DNA of 64,000 bases from Dipteris shenzhenensis (Eukaryota; Polypodiophyta; Polypodiopsida; Gleicheniales): NCBI GenBank assembly GCA_047967505.1, contig CM106541.1; one strand, given 5' to 3'. The translations under genes were made by a program, and so were the position numbers. The notes below the pieces were generated by a model. The model searched no databases. It was not told the origin of the DNA and saw only the letters and a list, made by a program, of their open reading frames with translations. This document shows positions 1-11,960 of the stretch, piece after piece. How positions within the stretch are numbered: position 1 is the stretch's first letter; every line of letters begins with the position of its first letter.

Positions 1-416
1 TCTATGCCTCTTCTATAGAGCAGCTGCACAGTCCATGGTGACTCATGACATGTTTAGCTTTGACATGTTCCGCACACAGCCATACATACAAACCTTCATG
101 TAGTCATCTTTTGATCGACCAATCTTTGATCCAGGTGGACTTGAATTTCTACATATTTCTTTCTTCTCCCTTTTGGCCTATCTTCTGGGTTTTATTCGCA
201 AAGGTGAAGGATGAACCACAACTTAAGAGGGGGAAATGCACATTTATGTATAGGATCATAAGTTGTACTCATTGTACATGCTTCTGCTACGTAGTCATTG
301 TGCTCACACATGCACATACTACTCTGATTTCTTTTCAGTTTTGGATGCTATCATATGCACCAAACAAAATCCACATACAGGTCTTGTACATGCACCCTCT
401 ACTTACCCAATGCAAT
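1..416. other. no gene recognised
   Basis: The + strand is open for 141 codons here, but the translation has no recognisable domain and looks like chance. Two purine tracts of the same form (TTAAGAGGGGG) lie at about 222-232 and 417-426. The second is followed directly by an LTR-like start. The stretch is probably the 3' internal end of a decayed + strand LTR retrotransposon, which is an inference. Confidence 0.3.
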
Positions 417-480
417 TTAAGAGGGGGTGTTCAAGATAGTGTAAATTGCACTATCCCACATAGGGCATAACCCTAAGGGG
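417..480 (+). repeat. polypurine tract and start of a 3' LTR (putative)
   Basis: A purine run (TTAAGAGGGGG) is followed immediately by TGTTCAAGATAG, then by a stretch containing ATCCCACATAGGGCATAACC. A polypurine tract abutting TGTT, with a CCCACAT segment shortly after, is typical of plant copia 3' LTRs. The distal LTR end was not located and no reverse transcriptase belonging to this + strand element is visible upstream, so it would be a fragment. Confidence 0.35.
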
Positions 481-659
481 TTCACATGTATATCTTCATG
501 TTCATTGTCAATAGTGTACAGGTAGCTATATCGTGTGCACTCCTCTCTCTCTCCCTCTCACTTTTGCTATCAAAATTCTTCCTTATTGAACATAGCAACA
601 GTAGACATAAACCACAAGTGTTTGCATGTAGGCAACCTACAATATTAATGAAATGTTGT

Positions 660-850
660 GAATAATTGAGAGCGAAAGGAAAAACAATGAGCAACAAGTG
701 GTAATAGAACAAGCAGTCCTGAGAGAAATATTGTAACTTTGACCATGGAAAAGCAGGAGGTGAGAGCGAATGGGAAAAAAATTGAGCAACAAGCAGTAAT
801 AAAAAAACCTAACCGAGAGAAAGACTATGAGGTGACCATGGAATAGCAAG
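660..850. repeat. tandem duplication, about 94-bp unit, two copies
   Basis: The segment beginning GAGAGCGAAAGGAAAAACAA near 668 recurs with about 80-85% identity near 762. Both copies end around the motif GACCATGGAA (741 and 834). The copies differ by scattered substitutions and small indels. It lies inside or just beyond the presumed LTR of copia A and carries no coding signal. Confidence 0.6.
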
Positions 851-1328
851 GCACAGAAGCATAGGTGTAGAGACTCCAGTAAGGGAGGGAACCAAAGTCA
901 AGCCAGTCTAAACGGAATGCAAAGAAGTGAAGATTACTTCAAGGTTTTATACAATCTACAGACTCCCATAGTCATCATGGTAGAGAAATAACCAATCAAA
1001 CATGCTTACAAGAAGGGTGGCAAATTGCGCTTAAGGAGACAATCGTGCAAGGACTATGTAAAGTGCAACATGACAAAATATGAAGAGGGGAGAGGAGAAG
1101 AGTGGAGATGAGGAGAGAGGGCATAGCTAGAGAGCTCTATTGGATTAGTGCTATGCACAAATGATCACGTGATGGTGCTATGCACACATCACTTGAGGAG
1201 AGAGGGCACACTAAAGGGGTCTAACCCTTTCCTTTATAGCACTCTATTGGATTAGTGCTATGCACATACGATCACGTGATGGTGCTGTGCACACATGATC
1301 ACATGATGTTGAGCGTGAACTCTCAACA
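851..1328 (-). repeat. 3' LTR (5' portion) of copia A
   Basis: On the - strand a purine tract (CTTGAGGGAAGA, + positions 1329-1340) is followed by TGTTGAGAGTTCACGCTCAA, whose ends form an inverted repeat. This marks the U3 start of the 3' LTR at 1328, just downstream of the copia A RNase H remnant. A segment with CTCTATTGGATTAGTGCTATGC and GATCACGTGATGGTGCT occurs twice (about 1134-1188 and 1242-1296), so U3 contains a partial duplication. The low-coordinate end of the LTR is not defined; 851 is arbitrary. Confidence 0.55.
1231..1239 (-). promoter_or_regulatory. TATA-like box in the copia A LTR
   Basis: The - strand reads CTATAAAGG about 90 bp inside the LTR start. It lies between the two copies of a duplicated segment that carries the palindrome ATCACGTGAT. 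The position suits a U3/R core promoter. The assignment rests on motif and position only. Confidence 0.4.
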
Positions 1329-1429
1329 TCTTCCCTCAAGATCAACATTATGAAGTAGGACTTCCCTCAAGATAATGATTCTGGAGAATCGAAGAAGGAC
1401 TGAGCATTACATTCCATTCACACCCCTTT

Positions 1430-4290
1430 AATGGCAATGTCCTTCCTCTATGTCAAACCAAGAGCTAGTCGGTGTTTCTCAAAAAGCTCTTTACCGAGTG
1501 GTTTGGTAAAGATGTCTGCAACATTCTCTTTGCTATCACAATGCTGCAGTGTGATATCACCAAGTAACACTCTTTCTCTGATGAAGTGCTCTCTGACATC
1601 AATGTGCTTTGTCCTAGAGTGATATACTAGATTCTTGGCCAATGCTTGAGCCAATTGATTATCACATTATATTGTTGTTGGCTTTGACTCATCAAAGCAA
1701 TATGTTTTTGACAATAGTCTTATGAGCCATATAGCCTCACATGCACCTGTAGTGAGTGCCCTATATTTAGCTTCAGTCAAAGACAAAGAAACAGTTGGCT
1801 GTTTGTTTGACAACCATGATATAGCACCTTGAACAAGGAAAAACGCATATCCCTATGTCGATCTCCTAGTCTCATGATCTTCGACATAGTCACTGTCATA
1901 GTATCCATGCAACCATGGATGACTTCCTCTGTATTCTATCCCAAAATGTCTTGTACCTCTGATGTATCTCAATACTCTTTTGACTGCATTCCAGTGAGAC
2001 TGTTTTGGATTTGCCATAAACTGTGCATGTGAACTTACTGCATGACAAATATCTGGCCATGTGATAGTCAGATATATAAGAGATCCGATGAGCTACCTGT
2101 AGTACCTGTCATTGACTGTAGGCTTTTCTGAATCTTTAGTAAGTTTCAAACTTTGTTCCATGGGAGTTGCTGCAATCTTGCAATCTACCATATGAAACTT
2201 CTTCAGGAGACTATCAACATACTTGAGCTGACTCATGAATGTGCTATCTGAATCTCTCGAGAACTCAATTCCAAGACAATAGTGCATAAGTCCAAGATCT
2301 TTCATGTCGAACTCTATAGATAAGTCTTGTTTTAGTTTTCTAATGAAGCTATCCTTGCTTCCGGTCACAATCAGATCATCTACGTACAAAAGTGCAATAG
2401 TAATGACTTCCCCTTGAACTTTGTAGTAAAGAGTATGATCTGCATTGGATTTCATGTATCCTTGATCAGCAAAATACTTGTCGATTCTACTGTACCAACT
2501 TTTGAGTGCTTTCTTTAAGCCGTAGAGACTCTTGTTGAGATGGCAAACCTTATTCTCCTTTCCTGGTTCAACATAAACTGCTGGTTGTTGCATGTAGACT
2601 TCCTCATCTAGATAACCATTGAGAAATGCATTCTTGACATCGAGCTAGTACACATTCCATTTGCTGAGTGTCACTAGTGATATTAAGAACCATATGGAAT
2701 CCATCTTTGCTATTGGAGCATAAGTCTCATCATAGTCTTGACCAGATTGCTGTGCAAATCCTTTTGCAACTAGTCTGGCGTTGTATCTTTGAATACTTTC
2801 ATCTGGATTGTACTTCACTTTGTATACCCATTTGTTTGCTATGGCCTTCTTTCCTAGTGGAAGGTCGCATAATTCCAAAGTATTATTCTTATACAAAGCA
2901 TCAATTTCTTCATTCATAGTAGTTTGCCATTCTGGCTTGTCTACTACATCTTCGAAGTACACTAGCCCTTCTGTAGCCATGATGGTAGTCATAAGAGCAT
3001 AATTGGTGGTTTCAACCTGAATTGCTTTGCCTTTCTTAGCATATGTCAATCTGGCTGGTGGTCTGCTTTCCCTAGTGGACTTTCTGAGCTGCTGTGGCTC
3101 TGCCTGGGTTGTTTCTTGAAATTTTTGCACTTCTTCATCAACATGTTCTGTAGATGACTATGAAGTCGATGCTTCCATCTCCTGTGTATTTGAGGTTTTC
3201 CATTCTGATTCCTCATCAAAGATTACATCTCTAGAGATAATGACCTTGCAGTTGATGGGGCTCCAATTACGATACATGGAAATACCGAATGGAGATTATT
3301 CTTGTACTTCAGGACAAATGGGAGTATGTCGATGGATATGCTTTGCTTTCTTCACTGTAGCCAACCATGATACATTTGCATGACTTTGCATCCAATTTCT
3401 TGCAATGATCATCATGTATATGGGCATATGCTATGCAACCAAATATGCGGAGATGCCCAACATGTGGCTTATGTCCAGTGAATGCTTCATAAGGAGTCAT
3501 ACCCTGAATCAGTTTAGTAGGAAGCCGATTAAGCAATTAGTTTGTAGTGGCTATTGCTTCTGCCCAATACTAATTCAGAAGATGCTTTTCACTAAGCATT
3601 GCTCTAGCACTGTCTGCTAAAGTCCCATTCTTCCTTTCAGCTCTTGTATTCTACTAAGGAGTATTTGCACAAGTGAATTGTCTTTGAATGCCATGATTTT
3701 TGCAAAAGTTCATGAATGCTGAAGACATGTATTCACCTCCTCTATCTGATCTCATAACTTTGATCTTTCTGCCTATTTGGTTTTCTACCATGGCTTTGAA
3801 TTCTTGAAATCTAGAAAACACTTCAGATTTCTCTTTCAGAAAGTAGACCCAACAATATCTACTGTAGTCTCTATGAAAGTCAAGTAGTAAAGTGAACCAT
3901 TGATGCTGCGGGTTTGGGTGTATCAAATCAAGAATACCTCGTGCACGAGAGGTACTTCTACCAAAGTTGGTTTGCTTTTGGTTGCTGAAGCAGCATGCTT
4001 CACAAACTTTTCCAAGAAACTGTAGCTTAGGAATCCCGATTGCCATATTCTAATTCCTGAGATCTAACAAGTACTTGAAATTGACATGACCATATCTCTT
4101 GTGCCATTTTGCAGATAGTGGCATCTGTTGTGGTTGAGCTGACATGGCATGCTTTTCTGGTACTATAGCTAGCATTTTGTACAAGCGTCCTTCCTTCACA
4201 CCTTTTGCTACTAGCTAACATCTTCTGGATTTGTCTTTGATAGTGCATTCATCTCCGTTGAAGATGACTCAATAATTGTGTTCCCTCATT
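1430..4290 (-). pseudogene. Ty1/copia pol remnant (copia A)
   Basis: Read on the - strand from high to low coordinates, the fragments appear in normal copia order. A GAG-pre-integrase piece (WHKRYGHVNFKYLL-like, 4250-4030) is followed by the integrase core (4046-3654, with MRSDRGGEYMSSAF) and the integrase C-terminal part with IFGCIAYAHIHDD (3536-3309). Next come the reverse transcriptase N-half (3130-2645, ANKWVYKVKYNPDE) and the C-half with the catalytic motif YVDD (2593-2093). Last is the RNase H C-terminus (1654-1448, HIDVREHFIRERV). Stops and frameshifts separate the pieces, so it is dead. Gag and protease are absent upstream of about 4290 and no 5' LTR was found, so the element is 5'-truncated. 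Confidence 0.92.
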
Positions 4291-5104
4291 TTGAATATGT
4301 ATTGAAATACATTTTATTGTTACTTATTGATGATCACTTGTCTATAGTTTATTTGATTTAAAAATATACTCTATGATCTTTACTTCCAATAATAACACAA
4401 TTACCTTTCCTTTTGAGATCCATGATTATGTTGAACTTATTTTCTTTTGAAATTCATGTCATTTCTTGGGACATTTTCTAGGTTTGTGTTTGGAGTTATA
4501 TATATATTTTTGCCACATTTTAGAAAAGTCTTTATTCATGAGTGAAGCAGTTCTCTAGTTTCTTTAAAAAGGGGCCCTTTTTGTGCAAAATCTTTTAGAG
4601 ATTCCAAATGTTTCTCCTAAGGTGGAAGCATTATCCATACAATCCACAATGGTATTTCAATGCTAGGATCTAAAATGTGCTATCCAATCCTGCTCTATAG
4701 TTGCAAGCTATTGCATGTCAAGTCAAGATATACTTGACTTAGAGCAGACTATGCTTATTGATTATCCATGCAACACAGAAGTTAAGACATTATACTTTGA
4801 AGATGAAGAAAATACTTTTTTGTCAAGATTGAAGGCAAAAAATTAATGGTGAACAAAGTTGAAACCTCTAAAGTTACTCATGAGGTGGATAAGAGTTCAA
4901 CAAGTAGCTTAGAATGAAGCCACCCTAATTCCAATTAATTTTGGACCATTAGACAATAAGAGATGACCTTTCTTTAGATGATTAAGATGATTTTTTTAAA
5001 AGAAAAAAAAGTTTTATATTATAAGCAGTTCATAAGATATACATTTATGCTCGCAAAAATACATTTAGAACAGCAAGTCTACACATCATGAATCATCCAA
5101 ATGA
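4291..5104. other. AT-rich spacer, nothing recognised
   Basis: The stretch is AT-rich with stops in all frames. It may hold more of the 5' part of copia A in an unrecognisable state. No LTR match, RNA gene or domain was seen. Confidence 0.3.
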
Positions 5105-5990
5105 TGCTCCATAACTAAATCAGTCTGAGTCTGTCTCATAATAGATGGATCCCTTGAAATGGCATTCTTGGTTGAAGGTTTGGTGGTGCTCTAGTTTGTG
5201 GTTCTTGATCTCTGCGAAGAACAGTTTGAGGTCGCTATCATAGATTCGTTGATTGGCTCGCCTAATTGTATATGCACTTTCTTCCAGACTTTTCGAGCTG
5301 ACGAGCATGCTACCAATACGTGAAAAACATCTTCTTAAGCTCCTGGACACCGTCGGGACTTGCCATCACCTTTTCCAATCTTCAGCCCCCTTGCATTTGT
5401 CCAAACAGCCTTTAGCAGAACAAGCCAGAGCAAGGTTGATATCTTCTCCAGAATGGATTTAGCCCAAATATATCAAAATCTCTACTTCCAATAAAGCGTA
5501 GAGTCGAATGTGTTCCACCGAGAATTTAGGACAGGGATCATATCTTCAATAGAGTCATAGGGTGTAGGACTCAAAAGCAAATGGGGGGAGAGTATCCAGC
5601 TAAACTCTAAGGTGTAATTGAGTACTGAGCCCCCCTTCCACAGTGTGTCTCCTTCCCAAAGAGCTAGTCTAACAGTGACAAACATCGCATCTTGATTGGT
5701 AAGTCTGAATTCTCTCCTTATTTCTAGCAAGGTCTTCCATCTAAATTGATCCCTTTGCCACAATTGTCCCTAAGATTGGAGGCCCTTGTTGAAAAGGAAG
5801 CAAGCTCATAAAATTTGTGTTGCTAAGTAAAGCATTTCTATGAATTGATGAAGCCCAAATGGAGTCCAGCCTCATAAAAGTGCCTTTTTCGGAGAAGCGC
5901 AATCGAGTTTTGATTGATTCTAGTGCCCTGCACAGGGATTTCCATAAATCACTTCCCTTGGTTGAGTAGGGTTAAGGACAAAAAACTACA
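5105..5990 (-). pseudogene. LINE ORF2 C-terminal remnant (zf-RVT region)
   Basis: Translating the - strand downwards from about 5990 gives GSDLWKSLCRALESIKTRLRF, then FQQGPPILGTIVAKGS, DSIEDMIPVLNSRWNTF and, near 5300, HVLVACSSARKVWKKVHIQL. This run resembles the zinc-binding region after the reverse transcriptase of plant non-LTR elements, where a CPxC...HxLxxCxxAxxVW pattern is common; CPRC and the later Cys can be seen here. Several frameshifts and stops break it. The reverse transcriptase core with F/YADD is not present upstream, so this is a fragment. The family call is by recalled pattern. Confidence 0.6.
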
Positions 5991-6379
5991 AACAGTATTG
6001 GATAATTCTTCCACCTCTTAGCCCTGATAGGTCGAGTAAGTTTAAAGTTTCGAGCTAGATCCATCCTGTCTTTTGGTTTTTCTTTTCCTCCTACTAGCCC
6101 AATCAAGTCCAGGGCTTAATTACTTGTGTACATGAATTAATAAAATCATTCTTATATGTGAATGCACATGTAATTCTTACTTGCATATTATCCTTTCAAT
6201 TGTGCATATCAATGAATGTTGTTTACAAAATAATTCTTGCATTTGTGCTTTTGAAAGAATCTATGTTTTACACAAGCTCTCGCATGACATTGTTGAGATT
6301 GTAAAAGATCTTCTTCTTAATGTTTTTGTAGCAAATTTGAAAGCATAATGTGGAGTAAGATTTGGTCATATGTAACCAA
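5991..6379. other. spacer, nothing recognised
   Basis: AT-rich sequence between the LINE and hAT remnants, without an open reading frame of note. Confidence 0.3.
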
Positions 6380-7115
6380 GTTGAGACAAGTTTCTACATC
6401 AAAATCGTTTGTAGAATGCAAATATTGTGGGACAAATTCCCTACTGATGCGACTCAGATAAAGCAACATTTCTCGGCATTTGGCTGTCTTGTGCATGCCC
6501 CCCAACTGATGTGTCATTTTTATATAAGTCATATTTACAAAATGTGAGAAGAGTGGTAAACCCTTATTACGGACTGATGGCATAGATGATGATTGCACTA
6601 AGGTGGATGATAATGCGGAGTCAATGCATCCTATCAATGCAAGCAATAAATGAGCACATGCTAAGAATGAGGAAACATTACAAGACAACCCAAAGTTTGT
6701 GCATGCCATGATAACCTTCTTATGAACAGAAAAAAGGGGGGACAATTTACCATGGAAGTCATATTTCTAAGATAGTAACTGCATAAACAACACTTGAGAT
6801 GGACCAAAGCATGTATAAAAATTGGCATATCTTTTAATGTCAAGAGATCAACTATCACATCAGTTTTATCTTACCAAATTATAAAAAATGTGGATGGTTC
6901 ATAATATTGACAAGGTAGAAAAGGTAGTAGGTGAATGTCTTAAGAAAAAAGACCATAGATGAATGTCTTTAAAAAAAGTCCTAGATTTTATTCCTGCATA
7001 TGGTTGTAATCTTACTTTTGATGGGTGGACTAGCAAGCAAAGTATACCTTTGATGATTCTAATTTGTATCATGCCCAAAGGAAAGAATGTATAAGTATTG
7101 GTAATAGATGTGCAC
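6380..7115 (+). pseudogene. hAT transposase remnant (BED finger and DUF659 region)
   Basis: Three pieces lie in order on the + strand. About 6405-6480 gives FVECKYCGT and, after a frameshift, DATQIKQHFSAFG, the layout of a BED zinc finger (CxxC then HxxxH). About 6790-6850 gives WTKACIKIGISFNVKRS, like the conserved IxxxGIPFNxxRS segment. About 6985-7110 gives YGCNLTFDGWTSKQSIPLM and then IMPKGKNV, like the DUF659 block GCxxxxDGWTDxxxxPLxNF. Stops and frameshifts are frequent. The hAT C-terminal dimerisation domain was not found and terminal inverted repeats were not identified. Confidence 0.65.
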
Positions 7116-7535
7116 ATTTTGTAAAATCTGGTGCATTTTGGAGAAATATGAAAATAGGCTCACAAGAGCTCACTCCAATAGTGCATTTTGCTAGCATTTC
7201 CACCCATGCCTATGACCATAGATACATTTGGTGCTAACTAACCATTGGAGAATCATGTATTGAGATTGCTGCGGCACTATGGCTCGAGCAAGATGTGTTG
7301 GCACTATGGCTTACCATTGATGGTGGCAATCGCAAGGTTGTAGATGTAGGTGTGAGTGAGTGAGAGAGAGAGAGTGCATCGTGATTGGGGAAAGATGGTC
7401 CAAAAATGGGAAATAAATTTGAAGGTGTGGTGGTTGGCACAACCATACATGCAACGGATGGTATAAATGAGGGATAGGAAGGATGTTGCAAAAATGTGAT
7501 GGAGGGTGTAGCGAATGGGGGACATATGGTTGGTG
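7116..7535. other. spacer with GA-rich run
   Basis: Contains a GTGAGTGAGAGAGAGAGAG run near 7353-7373. The - strand has overlapping open frames of about 100 codons rich in Ser, Pro and Thr, which look like chance. May be the eroded C-terminal part of the hAT element. Confidence 0.3.
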
Positions 7536-7650
7536 CATATCTGATACCCACATGCATGATGATCGTGTGAGAAAGGTGGATGTCAAGTCACGTAAAAACC
7601 TCATGGCTAGCCATAGTGATGAAAATAAAGCATATGTTTATAAATGTTTT
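7536..7650 (+). pseudogene. copia integrase C-terminal fragment
   Basis: The + strand reads DTHMHDDRVRKVDVKSRKN and then HSDENKAYVYK. This matches the copia segment seen intact in copia A (AYAHIHDDHCKKLDAKSCKC, then GYSEESKAY). It stops exactly where the large direct repeat begins (about 7630), suggesting a breakpoint. No other part of the element lies nearby. Confidence 0.5.
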
Positions 7651-8840
7651 TGGTTTGAAAAAAAGGTGTGCACAAGGTGCCACACAATGAGCTACACTTT
7701 AGAGTTCTGAGTGAACTTTCATGTAAACTTTGCATATATAAAACATCCATGAACTAAAACATCATCTTTCTTGTTGGCTCATATGTGGCTCATATGTATT
7801 GATCCTTAACAACTCTTTGCTTGCCATAACATGCACAATTACAGTCTAGATATAAAACTAAATAAAATAATGGGATAACATTCTTTTTAAAAAGAGAATA
7901 ATTTCACCATGTCATCAGTAACAATAGTATGCTCATGTTTTAGCTTGAGATGTTTCCTTGTTGTAAAGGATTGGAACCTTTTAAGAAATTTTACATATCT
8001 TAAGTCCAATCCATCTTGATCATGATCTTTCAAGTAGGAGGTTCACCCTTTATATCATGTAAGATACTATGTTTTAGAATATTAACTTATCAAGTGTTTT
8101 TAAATATTGTAAAAAAGTGTCATGTTGTTTTTCCAAATATTGAAATGAAAGTTATTGGTCTTTGAAAGGTTCAAGGACATTGAATGAAAACTTAAATGAT
8201 GCATATAAGACGTGGATAGAGTACGATAACTATGGCATGTTTGTGTGTACTTTATTCTTCCTTTTACACATTGCATATAGTCACGTGGTAGAATTAGGTA
8301 AAGGAGATTGATGTGTTGTAGCTATAATGTACCATCTACTTGTCAAATGAAGAAGAAGGGAATTCTAATTTAGCAAGTGTGTAAAAGGCTTTCCTTTCCT
8401 CAACAACAATGTATGAGAGAATATATTTCTCATATATTTATACTAAGCTCTCTTAAAAGATCATGTGTTCCCTCATTTAATAATGACATATCTACATTAT
8501 CATATTGTGATTCTCCCTTGAATTAGTGTGCTGACATAAGAGGCATTGCGTTGCATGACCTCAATGATTCTACATTTTTTTGTGGACTCCCATGTGTGGT
8601 GATGAAAGCAAGAGAGCAAGGAAGTGGCCATGCATGTAAAGGAAGTAACGAGGGATGTGAATAGAGATGGGAGCTAGAGGTAAATGATAGGGAAAAAGTT
8701 CAGCTAGGGCAAGTGGAAGGGTAAAAGAGGAAGAAAGGTAAAGAAGATGAACAAAAGAACAGAAGAAAAAGATAAAAGAAGCTTGAGGTTTGATGATGTG
8801 TGTTGTGCAGTGCATGATGTCTAAGCAATCTTTAAGGAGA
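7630..8840. repeat. long direct repeat, copy 1
   Basis: The segment starting TGTTTATAAATGTTTTTGG and containing GTGTGCACAAGGTGCCACAC, ATATAAAACATCCATG, CTTAAGTCCAATC, TTTTACACATTGCAT, GTGGTAGAATTAGGT and TACTAAGCTCTC recurs in the same orientation at 10537-11960, at roughly 75-80% identity by eye. No long reading frame is shared. Copy 1 abuts a copia integrase fragment. It could be an old LTR pair or a segmental duplication; clear TG..CA ends were not found. Confidence 0.75.
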
Positions 8841-10536
8841 AAATAAGAGCACAAATGCTTGGAAAGAATTGCATGATGAGAAAGGAGGGAGGCTCCAACC
8901 TCCAAAGGGAATAAACTCGTAATTAGAGGTACATGTCTCAGATTTATGGACATGTCCAAAAATCCCTATTAGACTTGGTTCACAACCTAGGGAGGCAAGG
9001 CTAAATAAGAAGTCTTAGTCTTAGAGAGGATGGGTCCTTAGAGGTTTCAAGTGAGGCCATAGATGAGAATGTATTATCTTACGGCTAGTCAAGTCTGAGG
9101 GGTGCAACTTGGGACATGATCCCAGATTAAGGAAGTTAGGCACCACAACAACTTTATGATGCTCCCAAGGATTTGCACCTCCCAATGCATCGTGGAACCA
9201 TTGCTCTACATATGCCTTCAATAACTCTTTGTAATGCTAGAACATCTTCTTTACTTCAACCCATGGATCCAAAGTCCAGATGTGGTCCCAATCACTCCTA
9301 TGACAATAAATACTACTCATTGTGCTATGGTTTTGTGAAGGGGCCCTCAAGTTTATCTCTCCAATGATGCGCAACATCTCAAAGTCTAACAAAGGCATTC
9401 TTAAGATCACAAACATGATAGAACACCTTAAGAATGTCAATTCTATCTTAAAGCATGGCGATCCCAAACTTATGCCAATTCCGTATGGACTATTGCTTGA
9501 AAATTAATTTTTTTCCTTTATAATATTGAAGCTTCATAAATAAACATGCAAGCTTTTATTACAAAATTATATGTACCAAATGTACACCACATTATTAGGG
9601 TAGGTAATCATTTATTGCTCATATGAGTGAAGGTCTCATAATGAGTCCTCCAAGTGCTCTACTATTTAGGTTAGCACGCAATCTACGATTCCTCTTACAA
9701 ATCTACTATACAATTGGAAAGCATCTCTACTATACGATTCCTCTTACAAATCACATCTATTTGAAGCTAAACAAGTTCTTCCTATTTGTTATTTTGAGAA
9801 TTCAGAACGCCTAAATGATCAACTATACAAGAAACTAATAATTTCATCAATCCAATGAATTCATTGAGTGCATTGATTTTCCTTTAATTCTTGTTATGAA
9901 TTAGATACAAACTAATGCAATCCTAGAACTTGGAGCTTGGAGTTCTACACTCTCCTTTATTTAGGAAATTCTCTCTCTCTCTCTTGCACGCACGCACACA
10001 CACACAAAGTTCTTTTTCCTCTTTCTTTTGTGTTTCTTTCACAAGTCCCTTACAAAACTCATAATGAATTTAACATACACGAACACTAAATACTTTAAAT
10101 TAGCATATCACAAGCTCCCTATGAACTGAAATCATGAGAATTTTGAGCCAAAATTTCCATTTCAACTTCCTCTTCAACATCAAAGTGAAAGATTTAGGCT
10201 TTGGATTTTGCAAAGCCTAACAAAACATGAAAATGACGGCAATATTCCTAAAATGAACAGGGATGGGGATGGGGCTCACAAACAACTGACATCCCAACCA
10301 CCACTCATAGATTTCATGGAGTGGCTTGAAGGACCGGACATGTATGAGGAAAGCTTGTCCACGCTGGAAGAGATGGAGTGCACACAAGAGTGACTAGCTC
10401 TATGCTAGATTCCAAATGATGGGAAAAGGGCTATATATGCACATGAGTGGATAAGGGTTACATATAGTCCTCTTGGGATAACACTATGTTGTGCAATTTA
10501 AAGTCCCAAGAATCAATTGTGAGTTTAGTGCTCTTT
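8841..10536. other. sequence between the two long direct repeats
   Basis: No confident gene. The - strand at 9467-9021 holds two open stretches (76 and 66 codons), separated by a stop, that look weakly coding but match no family I recognise. A (CT)n/(CA)n microsatellite lies at about 9970-10005. Near 9690-9750 the motif ACGATTCCTCTTACAAATC is duplicated. Confidence 0.35.
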
Positions 10537-11960
10537 GTGTGTTTACAAATGTTTTTTGCTTAAATAAAAGGTGTGCACAATGTGCCACACAATTAGCTAT
10601 ACTTGAGGGTTTTGAGTGCTCTTTATTTTTAACTTTACGTACTTTTTGCATACTATATAAAACATCCATGTACTAAAATCTTATATTTTTGCATTGGTTC
10701 GTACATTTGCACGTGGAGATTCTTGACAAATTATATGCTTGCACAATTTCTAGATATAAAGTGAAATGAACTAATGGGCTGACATGCTTTAAAATAAGAA
10801 GAGAACAATTTCATGCACGACAATAGTATGCTCATTAGAGCTCTTTTATTATAAAGGCTTTGAGGCTTTTCATAAAAATTCCATATCTTAAGTCCAATCA
10901 ATCGTCATCATGATCTTAAAAAGAGGAGATTCCTCTCTATTGCATGTAAGATTGTATGAGTTTCCTATCTAATGGATGTTCCTATCTTTGTATAAATAAA
11001 TGCGATGGGTTTGTTGTTCAAATATTAAGATGAAAGATAATGCTCTTAAAGGTTTAAAAAATTCATCGAAAAGTAAAAAGATGCACATAAAACATGGTAT
11101 AGAGTGTAACAACCATGGCATGTTTATGCGTTCTTTCTAATTCCTTTTACACATTGCATGATAGACATGTGGTAGAATTAGGTGAGGAGACTGATGTGTT
11201 GTAGTTGTAACATGCCACCTATTTGTCAAATGAAAAAGAAGGATATTCTAATTCAACAAGTTTGTAAAAGACCTTCCATTTTTCAAATGTGATGTATAAG
11301 AGAATATGTCTATACTAAGCTCTCATAAAAGATCATATGTTCCCTCATTTGAGCATGGCATCTACATTATCATATTGAGCTTCTCCTTTGAATTAGTGTG
11401 ATGACAAAAGACATGCAACGTTGCATGTCCTCGATGATTCTACATTTTGTCATGCATTTTCAAGTCTTGGGGTGTGCATTTAGATTGTGAAGTTAATGCC
11501 ACAAGCATGATAATGAGATCATTGCGGAAAGCAAGGGAGCAAGGTGGTATGAATGTACAGGAAGGAACAAGGGATGTAAAAGGAGATGGGGGTAGATGAC
11601 ATGGAGATGGAAAGGGGATAAACAGGTGGGTAGAGGCCATGGGGGTGCCTTAGAATTGATGAGAGGGGGGAAGCCACAAGTCACTTTCATGTAAGCGAAG
11701 ACTAAACTCACCACCTCTAGCAACAATCAAAGTTATGGAGTGAGGGTAATTTGTCAAGTGGAAAGTGGAGAAGTTTTGACAAGTCATAATCGATTACCGA
11801 TGTAACCTCCAAGAAAAAAATCCTTTGAAGGTTTGTGAAGAAGAACGTTACAATGTTTGAAGGGTGAAAGAGCTAAAGAAGAAGAAGAAGAAGAAGAAGA
11901 AGACGACATTTGAAGCACGATGATGTGTGTGGTGCTATAATCATCAAAGAACTTTGAAGG
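10537..11960. repeat. long direct repeat, copy 2
   Basis: Partner of 7630-8840, in the same orientation and about 2.9 kb away. It shares the ordered landmarks GTGTGCACAATGTGCCACAC, TATAAAACATCCATGTAC, TTAAGTCCAATCAATC, TTTTACACATTGCATG, GTGGTAGAATTAGGTGAGG and ACTAAGCTCTCATAAAAG. It has about 200 bp extra near its end (about 11610-11880), followed by a GAA run at about 11880-11902. Confidence 0.75.

Noticed and set aside
45-470. 141-codon + strand open frame
   Set aside because: Cys/His/Phe-rich translation without domain; it runs across a polypurine tract and LTR start.
9021-9467. two adjacent - strand open frames
   Set aside because: They look weakly coding, but no family could be named and a stop separates them; left as unassigned spacer.
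7353-11902. GA and GAA runs as CRISPR-like or satellite arrays
   Set aside because: Plain microsatellites without spacers.
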